A stretch of 64,000 nt of DNA from Rhizobium sp. SL86. Its GTDB lineage: Bacteria > Pseudomonadota > Alphaproteobacteria > Rhizobiales > Rhizobiaceae. Each line of letters starts with the position of its first letter. Positions within the stretch are counted from its first letter, which is position 1. Positions 45,036-53,882 of this stretch are shown piece by piece. The DNA lies in assembly GCF_026672545.1 (NCBI RefSeq), contig NZ_JAPPRJ010000001.1:1680001-1744000 (forward strand), written 5' to 3'. A program made the position numbers and the translations under genes. Under the pieces are notes generated by a model that had not been told where the DNA came from, searched no databases, and saw only the letters and a list, made by a program, of their open reading frames with translations.

Positions 45036-46283
45036 TCAATCCTCTGGCTTTGAAAAAATCCATTGTGTGACGGGCATGGCAGGGCGCCAGCCGGTCATCC
45101 GGCCCACCGGTTCGGCGCGGTCGATGGACAGCCGCGTCAGGCTGCCACCCCATTGGCTATGGGCGTTCAGCAGAATCTGCTCCATCTCCAGCGTGACGGC
45201 ATTGGCAACGAGCCGGCCACCGGGTTTCAGCGCTGTCAGCGCGGCCTGCAGCACGCCGTCGCCGCTTCCGCCACCGCCGATGAAGATGGCGTCGGGCTCG
45301 GGCAGTCCGGCGAGCGCGTCCGGCGCCCTGCCTTCGATGAGCTGCAGTGCGGGCACGCCGAAGTTTTGCGCATTGCGGCGGATACGGGCCGCCCTTTCAC
45401 TGCGATGCTCGATGGCCATTGCCTGCATGGAGGGATGCGCCAGCATCCATTCGATGCCGATGGAGCCGGAGCCCGCACCGATATCCCACAACAACTCGCC
45501 GCGGCGGGGGGCGAGCGCCGAAAGCGTCACCGCGCGGATCTCGCGTTTGGTGATCTGGCCGTCATGCTCGAAGAGGTCGTCGGGGAGGCCGAACCCCAAG
45601 GGCAGAACGCGGGCTGTAGCCTCTGACTGCACCTCAAGGGCCACCACATTCAGTGGGTCGACTTCGGAAAGGGAAAAATCGCGGGCCAGGGTTGAACGTA
45701 TCGCTTCCCGGGTGCCGCCGAGTGCTTCGAGAACTGTCAGCCGGCTGCTGCCAAAACCGGTCTTCGTCAGAAGTTTTGCCAGTTGCGCCGGCCCGTCGGC
45801 ATCGGAGGTCAAGGCAATCACCTTGCGGCCCGGATGCAGCAGGGGGCGGATGAGATCGAGCGCGCGGCCATGCAGCGAGACGGTCTCGATTTCCTGCAGG
45901 GCCCAGCCGAGCCGGGAGGCGGCGAGCGAAAAGGCGGAAGGGGCAGGATAAACGCGATAATCCTGTTTTGACAGCTGGCGCGCCAGCGTCACGCCGACGC
46001 CGAAAAAGAACGGGTCGCCGGAAGCCAGAACGCAGACCTTGTAGCCCTTGAGCGTCAGAACCGCCTGCATGGCGCTGTCGAAGGGCTGCGGCCAGGGCTT
46101 GGACTCGCCCCGGATGGCAGTTCCCGCCAATTCCAGATGGCGTTTGCCGCCGAAGACGAAGTCTGCCTCGGTAATGGCCTGTCGTGCCAACTCGCCAAGC
46201 CCGGCCAGGCCATCTTCGCCAATGCCGACGATGGACAACCAGGGCTGGCCGTTTAGAAGAGGGGTGGATGATTCAGGAGCCAT
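45036..46283 (-). CDS. cobL: Precorrin-6Y C5,15-methyltransferase (decarboxylating)
   Basis: This is a 415-residue fusion of a CbiE-like methyltransferase (about 1-200: 'LSIVGIGEDGLAGL', 'LASGDPFFFGVG') and a CbiT-like domain (about 230-400: 'ELLWDIGAGSGSIGIEWML', 'IFIGGGGSGDGV'). It methylates C5 and C15 and decarboxylates the C12 acetate to give precorrin-8. GGAGG lies 8 bases before the ATG and inside cobK on the other strand. Its start codon is one base from that of cobK. Confidence 0.94.
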   Translation of the reverse strand: MAPESSTPLLNGQPWLSIVGIGEDGLAGLGELARQAITEADFVFGGKRHLELAGTAIRGESKPWPQPFDSAMQAVLTLKGYKVCVLASGDPFFFGVGVTLARQLSKQDYRVYPAPSAFSLAASRLGWALQEIETVSLHGRALDLIRPLLHPGRKVIALTSDADGPAQLAKLLTKTGFGSSRLTVLEALGGTREAIRSTLARDFSLSEVDPLNVVALEVQSEATARVLPLGFGLPDDLFEHDGQITKREIRAVTLSALAPRRGELLWDIGAGSGSIGIEWMLAHPSMQAMAIEHRSERAARIRRNAQNFGVPALQLIEGRAPDALAGLPEPDAIFIGGGGSGDGVLQAALTALKPGGRLVANAVTLEMEQILLNAHSQWGGSLTRLSIDRAEPVGRMTGWRPAMPVTQWIFSKPED

Positions 46284-46284
46284 G

Positions 46285-47061
46285 ATGAACGCCTCCATTC
46301 TCATTCTGGGCGGCACGACGGAAGCCCGGCAACTGGCGGAACGCCTCGGCGAAACCGGCCGTTTTCGGCTGGAACTGTCCATGGCCGGCCGCACGAAAGC
46401 GCCGGTCCGCCAGCCGGTTCCGGTGCGCATCGGCGGCTTCGGCGGGGCGGAAGGTCTTGGCCGTTACCTGACGGAGCACGGGTTCGACCTGCTGATCGAT
46501 GCTACGCATCCGTATGCAGCAAAAATCTCCGCCAATGCCGCACGGGCGGCCGCTCTCACCGGCGTTCCGTTGATTGCGCTGCGCCGTCCCGGCTGGGAGC
46601 GGCAGGCGGGTGACCGCTGGCGGGAGGTGGACAGCGTCGAGTCGGCGGTTGCCGCTCTCGGAGAGCCGCCGCGCCGGGCTTTTCTGGCGCTTGGCCGCCA
46701 GGAACTGCTGCCCTTCGAGGCGGCGCCGCAGCATGCGTATCTCGTGCGCAGCGTCGATGCCGTCGAACCGCCGCTCGTTCTGCCCACGGTGACCTATCTG
46801 ACGGCCCGTGGTCCCTTCGAGGAGGCGGACGAGCGGGCGCTTCTGACCGGCCACGGCATCGAGGCCATCGTTTGCAAGAATTCCGGGGGCACGGCAAGCT
46901 ACGGCAAAATTGCCGCCGCGCGGGCGCTGGGCATCGCAGTCATCATGATCCGCCGCCCGGTTCTGCCGGACGTTCTCGCCTTTCAGACGGTGGATGACCT
47001 CGTGTCCCATGTGGATCAGGCCTTTCCAGCGGAGGTCTTGCCCCAGGACCGCGGCGAATAG
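46285..47061 (+). CDS. cobK: Precorrin-6A reductase
   Basis: This is a 258-residue CobK/CbiJ protein starting 'MNASILILGGTTEARQLAERL', with 'LLIDATHPYAAKISANAARA' and 'VCKNSGGTASYGKIAAARAL', family signatures. It reduces precorrin-6A with NADPH. The second of two ATGs (46282, 46285) has the better spacing from AGGAG, which itself lies within cobL. It is bounded on both sides by opposite-strand genes: start against cobL, and a 46-base tail overlap with cobJ. Confidence 0.93.
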   Translation: MNASILILGGTTEARQLAERLGETGRFRLELSMAGRTKAPVRQPVPVRIGGFGGAEGLGRYLTEHGFDLLIDATHPYAAKISANAARAAALTGVPLIALRRPGWERQAGDRWREVDSVESAVAALGEPPRRAFLALGRQELLPFEAAPQHAYLVRSVDAVEPPLVLPTVTYLTARGPFEEADERALLTGHGIEAIVCKNSGGTASYGKIAAARALGIAVIMIRRPVLPDVLAFQTVDDLVSHVDQAFPAEVLPQDRGE

Positions 47062-47789
47062 ACGAGCGGACGGTTGCCCTCGCGTTTGATCAGTCGCGTT
47101 TCCGTCGATCCGACGATGATGCAGGTCGCCATATCGGCCATGTCAGACCGCGCCTCCGATAGCGGCACGACGACAATCCTCTCGTCGGGACGACCGGCGG
47201 CGCGACCGAAAATCACCGGAACCGTGCCCGGCAGATGGGCGCGCAGGATATCGAAGGCCTCTGCCAGCTGGTGGGGCCGGGCCTTGCTGACCGGATTGTA
47301 GAAAGCCATGACGAAGCCTGCCTCTGCCGCCGCAATCAGCCGCTTTTCGATCACCGCCCAGGGTTTCAGATTGTCGGAGAGCGAGATGGCGCAGAAATCA
47401 TGCCCCAGCGGTGCGCCGGCCTTTGCCGCGACCGACAGCATGGCGGTGACGCCCGGCACGACGGAGAATTCGACGGTGCGCCACGCGGAGGGGCCACTGT
47501 CGATTGCCTCACACACGGCAGCCGCCATGGCAAAGACGCCGGGATCGCCACCGGAGACGACACAGACCTTTTCCCCAAGCGCCGCAAGCGTCAGGGCGGC
47601 ACTGGCGCGGGAAAGTTCCTCGCGATTGTCGGAGGCGTGGCGGCGCTGGTCTGGCCTAAGCTCCAGCCTGTCCACATAGGGGCCGTAACCGAAGAAATCG
47701 CTGGCTTCCGCAACAGCGGCGAGCGCTTCCGGGGTCACCTGTTGTGGGCTGCCGGGGCCGAGACCGACAACGGTGAGTTTGCCCGTCAT
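47016..47789 (-). CDS. cobJ: Precorrin-3B C17-methyltransferase
   Basis: This is a 257-residue methyltransferase with 'LTVVGLGPGSPQQVTPEALAA', 'DFFGYGPYVDRL', 'VVSGGDPGVFAMAAAVCEA' and 'FYNPVSKARPHQLAEA', the CobJ/CbiH pattern. It catalyses ring contraction with C17 methylation to precorrin-4. It is last of the cobW-cobN-cobG-cobH-cobI-cobJ series; its start overlaps the cobI stop by 4 bases. Confidence 0.95.
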   Translation of the reverse strand: MTGKLTVVGLGPGSPQQVTPEALAAVAEASDFFGYGPYVDRLELRPDQRRHASDNREELSRASAALTLAALGEKVCVVSGGDPGVFAMAAAVCEAIDSGPSAWRTVEFSVVPGVTAMLSVAAKAGAPLGHDFCAISLSDNLKPWAVIEKRLIAAAEAGFVMAFYNPVSKARPHQLAEAFDILRAHLPGTVPVIFGRAAGRPDERIVVVPLSEARSDMADMATCIIVGSTETRLIKREGNRPLVYSPRSWGKTSAGKA

Positions 47790-48541
47790 GCCGGCACTCC
47801 CTGCGGGCGGCCCTTCCAGCCGGGCACCAGCACCAGCGAAAAGTAAGGGGCGGGCATGGTTTCGTCGCGTTGACACAGCGGCATGGCGTGGCCGGTCGGC
47901 ATGGTGCCGCGCTCCACATAGATCGCGCCGTCGAGTTTTCCCGTGGCGGCGAGCGCGCGGCGGATCTTTGGCAGGTTGCGGCCAACCTTCATGATCACCG
48001 CGCCATCGGTGCCGGCAAGCCGCGCCGTCAGCGCCTCTTCCGGCAATGTGCCGGGCAACACGCTCAGGATATCGTCCCCCTGGACCAGCGGCAGGCCGGC
48101 GAGCGACCAGCAGCCGGACATGGCGGTGACGCCCGGAATGACTTCCGCCGGAAAATGCGGCGCAAGCCGCAGATGCAGGTGCATGTAGGAGCCGTAAAAC
48201 AGCGGATCGCCTTCGCTCAAGACCGCGACATTACGTCCGGCCTGAAGGTGGACCGCGATGTCCGCCGCCGACTGGTCAAAGAAGCCGTCGATGGCGCGTT
48301 TGTAGCTGTCGCTTTCCTTGTCCTCCTCCACCGTCACCGGATAGACGAGCGGCAGTTCGAGGATATCGGCCCGAACATGGGTCTCGACGATGGTGCGGCC
48401 ATTGCCGCGGGCACCGCGCTTGGCAAAAAAGGCCAGCACATCGGCGGCATTCAGCGCTTTGACGGCTTTCAGCGTCAGAAGCTCCGGATCACCGGGGCCG
48501 GTGCCGACGCCATAGAGCTTGCCGGGGGACATCTCACTCAC
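47786..48541 (-). CDS. cobI: Precorrin-2 C20-methyltransferase
   Basis: This is a 251-residue methyltransferase with 'LYGVGTGPGDPELLTLKAVKAL', 'VLSEGDPLFYGSYMHLHLRL' and 'PGVTAMSGCWSLAGLPLVQGDD', typical of CobI/CbiL. It makes precorrin-3A. Starts overlap the cobH stop (ATGA); a second Met three codons in is possible. Confidence 0.95.
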   Translation of the reverse strand: MSEMSPGKLYGVGTGPGDPELLTLKAVKALNAADVLAFFAKRGARGNGRTIVETHVRADILELPLVYPVTVEEDKESDSYKRAIDGFFDQSAADIAVHLQAGRNVAVLSEGDPLFYGSYMHLHLRLAPHFPAEVIPGVTAMSGCWSLAGLPLVQGDDILSVLPGTLPEEALTARLAGTDGAVIMKVGRNLPKIRRALAATGKLDGAIYVERGTMPTGHAMPLCQRDETMPAPYFSLVLVPGWKGRPQGVPA

Positions 48542-49173
48542 AGGCCGGCCCTCGCCAACGCATTGACGGCGGCTGCCGTCATGGCCGAGCCGCCCATGCG
48601 GCCTTTGACAATTGCGTAGGGAATGCCGTGTCGACTTTCCGCCAGCGCCTCCTTGCTTTCCGCAGCGCCGACGAAACCGACCGGCATGCCGATGATCGCC
48701 GCCGGCTTCGGGCAGCCACGGTCCAGCATTTCGAGCAGGTAGAAGAGGGCGGTCGGCGCATTGCCGATGGCAACCACCGAGCCTTCCAGTCTCTCCGTCC
48801 AGAGCTCCATGGCCGCGGCGGATCGGGTATTGCCGACCTTCTTCGCCAGGTCCGGCACCTGCGGGTCACGCAGTGTGCAGATCACCTCGTTCTGCGCCGG
48901 AAGGCGGGCGCGGGTGACGCCATGCGCCACCATCTGCGCATCGCAGAAGATCGGCTTTCCGGCGAGAAGCGCCGCACGAGCGGCGCTGACGAAACCGGGA
49001 GAGAATTCGAACTGGCTGGCGGCCTCCACCAGGCCACACGCATGGATCATGCGGATCGCGACATCCGCCTCCTCCTCGCTGAAGCGGGAAAGATCCGCCT
49101 CCGCGCGGATGATGGCGAAGGATTTGGCGTAGATCGCATCGCCCTCGCGGATATAGTCGTACGTCGTCATCAT
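48538..49173 (-). CDS. cobH: Precorrin-8X methylmutase
   Basis: This is a 211-residue CobH with the catalytic His in 'IRMIHACGLVEAA', then 'PIFCDAQMVAHGVTRARL', 'SVVAIGNAPTALFYLLEM' and 'GMPVGFVGAAESKEAL'. It moves a methyl group from C11 to C12 to form hydrogenobyrinate. It lies 6 bases after cobG. Confidence 0.95.
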   Translation of the reverse strand: MMTTYDYIREGDAIYAKSFAIIRAEADLSRFSEEEADVAIRMIHACGLVEAASQFEFSPGFVSAARAALLAGKPIFCDAQMVAHGVTRARLPAQNEVICTLRDPQVPDLAKKVGNTRSAAAMELWTERLEGSVVAIGNAPTALFYLLEMLDRGCPKPAAIIGMPVGFVGAAESKEALAESRHGIPYAIVKGRMGGSAMTAAAVNALARAGL

Positions 49174-49179
49174 GATCCT

Positions 49180-50514
49180 TCAGGCAAGCGCCGCCGCGAT
49201 CCGCTCGGGACCCAGGCGTCGCAGACAGTCACGGCTCGTTTCACCCGGCTGGCGTTCCTGACGCATCAGCGCGGAAAGGGCGGAGAGAGCCGCAGCTTCC
49301 GTTTGGGGGAAAAGCCGTTTGGCGGGGGTATCGGTGGTTTTGCCGTCGATGACAAGATGTGTTGCGTCGTCGGTGCCGGCAAAAACCAGGGTGGCGGCGG
49401 TGGGATGAGCACAGGCCTTCAGGCAGCCGGAGAGATGCAGGCTGAGCGAACCGTCGAAAAGCTCGCCTGCCTCTTCGGTGGCAAGGCGGCCCAGCGCATG
49501 GGTGTCCAGACGCGCCGACTGGCAGGACGGCGCGCCGGGACAGGCATCGATCTGGCGCAGCGGATCGTGTTGATCGGTGATGAAGCCATGGGTCTTTGCC
49601 GCCGCCTGCAGCGCCGAGCAGGCCTGCCGTGACCCGAAAGCCAGCAGCGTGTGTTCGGCGGCCGGCCTGACACTTTCGATGCCGCATCGTCTGGCATGAT
49701 CCGCAAAGGCTGAAAGCTGCCGGGACTGGATCTGACCAAAGGGCAGGGCGACACGGAGCGCACCCTTCCCGTCCTTCAAGTCGAGGAGGCCGAAGGCGTC
49801 GCGATGGGGGGACAAGAGTTGAGGTGTCGAGGCTTCCAGCGCATGGGAAACCATTTTGGGCAGGCCTGCCGGATCGATATCGCGGCCACGGGTGCGGGGG
49901 CCGAGGGCAGCAAGGTGAGACAGCAGCGCCGCCACACAGTCCGCCGCCCGGTCCTCCTGCACAAAACCGATCGCACGACCCTGTCGTGCGGTGCCGCCGA
50001 GGCGGATATGCCATCCCGTGCGGCCATCGTTTTCGGTCGCCACCAGCCGGATGTCGGCCAGCAGGTCATCGAGCCGGATCAGGCCGCAGCTCTCGATGAC
50101 CACGGAAAGCTTGGGTGCCAGGCTCCCGCGCAGGTCTTGCGCACGGGCCATGATCTCCAGGCCGAGTGGTCGCGGGTCGACATCTGCCGTGGGATCGAGA
50201 CCCGCGAGCGGCGACCATTCCACCGCAAGACCTTCACGCAGCGGCAGGGCGAGACGGCGCACGTCCGCCTCCAGCGCGGCCGCCGAGGTCGGCGTCAGGC
50301 CGCGGAGCTGCAGATTGCCGCGGGCGGAGATATCGATCATGCCATTGCCGTGGCGCTCCGACAGGGCGCAGAGCGCCGCGAGCTCTCTGGGCGAGATGGC
50401 ATCGACCAGCGCGATGCGCGACAAATAACCGTCGCCGGTCAGCATAGGGGCATCAAGCGCCGGGCAGGCGCCGCGGGCCATGGAGGCGGTGGAAAGCGTC
50501 GGGACGGCACTCAT
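49180..50514 (-). CDS. cobG: Precorrin-3B synthase (monooxygenase)
   Basis: This is a 444-residue member of the nitrite/sulfite reductase fold. 'RGNLQLRGLTP' is in the N-terminal half. Four cysteines for a 4Fe-4S cluster lie in 'CPGAPSCQSARLDTHAL' and 'LSGCLKACAHPTAA'. CobG needs oxygen and is the marker of the aerobic pathway. Its start overlaps the cobN stop by 4 bases. Confidence 0.92.
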   Translation of the reverse strand: MSAVPTLSTASMARGACPALDAPMLTGDGYLSRIALVDAISPRELAALCALSERHGNGMIDISARGNLQLRGLTPTSAAALEADVRRLALPLREGLAVEWSPLAGLDPTADVDPRPLGLEIMARAQDLRGSLAPKLSVVIESCGLIRLDDLLADIRLVATENDGRTGWHIRLGGTARQGRAIGFVQEDRAADCVAALLSHLAALGPRTRGRDIDPAGLPKMVSHALEASTPQLLSPHRDAFGLLDLKDGKGALRVALPFGQIQSRQLSAFADHARRCGIESVRPAAEHTLLAFGSRQACSALQAAAKTHGFITDQHDPLRQIDACPGAPSCQSARLDTHALGRLATEEAGELFDGSLSLHLSGCLKACAHPTAATLVFAGTDDATHLVIDGKTTDTPAKRLFPQTEAAALSALSALMRQERQPGETSRDCLRRLGPERIAAALA

Positions 50515-53500
50515 CGCCGTGCCCTCCTTCGCGCTTTCGCCTGGGCGAACCCGTGCAGGAGTTCGAGATCGCGATCGACCGAATTGCGGCGTGGCTGCCA
50601 GAGGCCCCGGCGGCGGGCCGACATCAGCCGTTCGGCAATGGCACGCGCCGCTTCCGGGTTCTGCTCCAGCACAAAATCGCGCACCCGTTCATCGGCCACA
50701 TAGGCATCGAAGACGGCCTCGATCAGGCTGTGCGGCACGGCATTGGTGGTTTCGGCAAAACCGACCAGCCGGTCCACCGTTTCGGCAAATTCCGCCGCGC
50801 CCCGTGGGCCGTGGCGCATCTGGCCGGAGATGAAGCGCGGATTGATGGCGCGGGCCCGCACCACACGCGTCACGGCTTCCGTCACCGAGCGGGCGCGAGG
50901 TTTCTGTGGATCGGTGGTGTCCAGCGCAATCAGGTCGGCCTTGCCGCCGAGTGCTGCAAGGGCTGCGGCAAACCCGCCGATAAAGGCGACATCTCCCGAC
51001 CCATCCAGCAGGTCGCGGCCCGGATCGTCGCCCGTGTGCACGAGAAGATCTGCGGCGCGGATGCGCTCGGCAAAAGCCTCGCCTGCTTCGTAACCTTCGC
51101 CATCGGCGCCGCCAAAGGCATGGCTGGTCATCGAGAGATAGGCACGGCCGAGTTCGTCCCGCGCCTGCCAGTCGCCGGAGGAGAGCTTTTCCTCAATGCC
51201 GGCGCCATAGGTGCCGGGGGCCGAACCGAAGATGCGGGCCGGGACGCTGCCTTCGCTGCGGGCTGTTTCGGCCAGCGGATTGTCGCCGTCGGCCTCCTCG
51301 CGCGCGGCGATGGAGCGGGTTGCGGCATCGAGAAGCGCAATCAGCGAGGGGAACATGTCGCGGAACAGGCCGGAAATCCGGAAAGTCACATCGACGCGGG
51401 GGCGGCCGAGCTGCGCGGGTGCCAGAACCTCGATGCCGGTCACCCGGCCGGTCGCGGCATCCTGCACGGGACGAGCGCCCATCAGAGCCAGTCCCTGCGC
51501 CACTTCCTCGCCGCCGCTACGCAGCGTGGCGCTGCCCCAGAGGTCGATCACCAGGCTTTTCGGCCAGTCGCCATGATCCTGCATATAACGGCGGATCACC
51601 TCGTCGGCGGCAAGCTTCCCCAGCTCAAAGGCGGTCGGCGTTGGCATGGTGCGCGGGTCGGAGGCGTAAAGATTGCGGCCGGTCGGCAGCACGTCGAGGC
51701 GTCCGCGGGCCGGGGCGCCGGAGGGGCCGGGGCGGATATGGTGCCCGTCGAGTGCTGCGAAAAGGGCCGCGCGCTCGGCTTCGGCACTCTGCAGCCGCAG
51801 CGGATCCTCTTCTCCGGCATCTGACCGGCCAAACACATGCTGGCCGTCCTTGATGGCGAAATCCTTGAGGTCGCAGAGAAAGGCGTCGATGCGGGCAAGC
51901 GCCGCATCGGGGTCCTCGTCGCGGGAAATGCCGACTTCCGATGCAAGCCCGGTGTCTTCCGCTGTTTCCACGATGAGTTTTGCGAGGCGGTCGCGGCGTC
52001 GTCGGTCGAGCCCATCGGCCTGGGCATATTCATCGACCAGCAGTTCCAGGCGCTGCTGGGCCGGCGACAGGCCGGCGCTTACCAGAACCGGTGGCAGATG
52101 GCCGATCGTCAGCGCCGCAATCCGCCGTTTGGCCACTGCCGCCTCGCCGGGATTGGAGACGATGAAGGGATAGATCACCGGCAGATTGCCGGTGACGATT
52201 TCCGGAAAGCAGTCTTTCGACAACGCCACCGTCTTGCCCGGCAACCATTCCAGCGTGCCATGCGCGCCGACATGGATGATGGCCTGGCTTCGAAGCTTTT
52301 GCTGCAGGAAGGCGCCGAAGGCCACAAGCGCATGGCGCGGCGGACGCGCCGGATCGTGGTAATCGGTGCGGCGATCGGCTTCCCGGCCGCGATCCGGCGC
52401 CAAAGCCACGGTGACGTTTCCGAAACGCACGGCGCGGAAAGAAAAGACGCCGCCCTGTTGTCCTTCGTCGGCTAAGGGGTCGCCCCAGGTGGAAACAATT
52501 CCCTTCTTAGCCTCGTCGGGCAGGGTTTGCAGCGCGGCCTCGTAATCGGTCACGCTCATGGTTTCTGTCCGGCGCAGCAGACGGTCCATCAGCTCGGCGG
52601 CCGTGTCGGGGATGTCCGAGACCTGATAGCCCTCGGATTTCAGGTCGCGCAGCATCTGCAGCACGCTTTCCGGCACGTCGAGCCCGACCGCATAACCGGT
52701 GCGGCCATCGGCGCCTGGATAATCCGGCATCAGGATGGCGAGCCGGCGTGCCACTTTCGGCGTGGCGTAGAGGTGGAGATGTTTTGCGATACGCTCGGCG
52801 GTGGCTTCGACGCGGTCGGGTTCCGGGCGGTTGGCAAAACCGGTGAAGCCGGATTCGGCGGCAGTCTCTCGCTCGGCCTTGAAGGAGAGCGTGCCGGCCA
52901 GAATGCGTCCATCCAGTTCCGGCAGCACCACATGCATTGCGAGATCGGAAGGACCTAGCCCGCGCCGGCTCTCTGCCCAGGCTTGCCGTTTGGTGGTGGC
53001 AATCACCGCCTGGAACACCGGAACGCCCAGTGCATCGAACAGCGTTTCTCCGTCGAGGTCGGCATTGCTGGCAAAGGCGGTCGTGGCGATGAGGGCGACC
53101 GGCTGCAAGGGGGCGAGCGTATCGCGCAGCTCGGACAGGACCGCGGCCTCCTTGAGACCCGGCACGAAAACCGGCAGAACGCCATGGCCGCGCTCTTCAA
53201 GCGCCCGCGTCAAGGTGTCGATGGGCGCGATATCGCTTGCCAGCAGCATGGAGCGGTAGAAGAGAAGCGGCAGAAGCGATTTTTCCCCGCGCGCCTTCAA
53301 CGCCTCGTCCAGCGAAACGATACCCGCTTCCGGCCGATAAAACCCCAGCTTCGGCACATCGAGTGCAGCCGGAAGGGGAATGTCCTGCTCGCCGCGCAGC
53401 CTGGTGCAGAGCCGGCCAACGAGCCGGTCGAGATTGTCCGGCCCGCCGGCGCGAAACAGCGCGAGAACTGCCTGGATTTCATGAAAATCAACGGTCGAGG

Positions 53501-53882
53501 CGGCTTCCAGTCGCTCATCGCGCTCGCTGCATTCGCCGGGCAGGAGGTAGAGGGGAATGTTGTGCTGCCGCGCCAGCCTTGCCAGTTCGTCCACGCCGTA
53601 ACGCCAGCGGTCATAACCGCCGAGCACGCGTACGAGGATCAGTCTGGCGTGGCGCGCCACCTTGTCGAGCCACAGATCGACCGACATGGGATGGCGGAGA
53701 TCGGACAGCTGGGCGAGCCTGAGCGAAAGCGGGTTGGACTGAAGCCTTCCCCAGGCGCCCGCAATGCCGTTCAGGTCGCTGTCGGTAAAGGACAGCACCA
53801 CCACATCGCCCGGCTTCTGGTTCAGATCGACCGGCTCGATCAGGTCGTCGAGCGACGAGGATGTGGTGGCGAGGATGTGCAT
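50511..53882 (-). CDS. cobN: Cobaltochelatase CobN subunit
   Basis: This is a 1123-residue large subunit of the ATP-dependent cobaltochelatase, acting with CobS and CobT, which are not in the window. Typical segments are 'IIHVGAHGTLEWLPGKTVAL', 'PVIYPFIVSNPGEAAVAKRR', 'VDVTFRISGLFRDMFP', 'SMTSHAFGG' and the C-terminal 'RRGLWQPRRNSVDRDLELL'. Characterised CobN proteins, as I recall, are about 1250-1275 residues, so this one looks somewhat short although both ends are intact. It overlaps cobW by one base (TGATG) and cobG by four. Confidence 0.94.
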   Translation of the reverse strand: MHILATTSSSLDDLIEPVDLNQKPGDVVVLSFTDSDLNGIAGAWGRLQSNPLSLRLAQLSDLRHPMSVDLWLDKVARHARLILVRVLGGYDRWRYGVDELARLARQHNIPLYLLPGECSERDERLEAASTVDFHEIQAVLALFRAGGPDNLDRLVGRLCTRLRGEQDIPLPAALDVPKLGFYRPEAGIVSLDEALKARGEKSLLPLLFYRSMLLASDIAPIDTLTRALEERGHGVLPVFVPGLKEAAVLSELRDTLAPLQPVALIATTAFASNADLDGETLFDALGVPVFQAVIATTKRQAWAESRRGLGPSDLAMHVVLPELDGRILAGTLSFKAERETAAESGFTGFANRPEPDRVEATAERIAKHLHLYATPKVARRLAILMPDYPGADGRTGYAVGLDVPESVLQMLRDLKSEGYQVSDIPDTAAELMDRLLRRTETMSVTDYEAALQTLPDEAKKGIVSTWGDPLADEGQQGGVFSFRAVRFGNVTVALAPDRGREADRRTDYHDPARPPRHALVAFGAFLQQKLRSQAIIHVGAHGTLEWLPGKTVALSKDCFPEIVTGNLPVIYPFIVSNPGEAAVAKRRIAALTIGHLPPVLVSAGLSPAQQRLELLVDEYAQADGLDRRRRDRLAKLIVETAEDTGLASEVGISRDEDPDAALARIDAFLCDLKDFAIKDGQHVFGRSDAGEEDPLRLQSAEAERAALFAALDGHHIRPGPSGAPARGRLDVLPTGRNLYASDPRTMPTPTAFELGKLAADEVIRRYMQDHGDWPKSLVIDLWGSATLRSGGEEVAQGLALMGARPVQDAATGRVTGIEVLAPAQLGRPRVDVTFRISGLFRDMFPSLIALLDAATRSIAAREEADGDNPLAETARSEGSVPARIFGSAPGTYGAGIEEKLSSGDWQARDELGRAYLSMTSHAFGGADGEGYEAGEAFAERIRAADLLVHTGDDPGRDLLDGSGDVAFIGGFAAALAALGGKADLIALDTTDPQKPRARSVTEAVTRVVRARAINPRFISGQMRHGPRGAAEFAETVDRLVGFAETTNAVPHSLIEAVFDAYVADERVRDFVLEQNPEAARAIAERLMSARRRGLWQPRRNSVDRDLELLHGFAQAKARRRARR

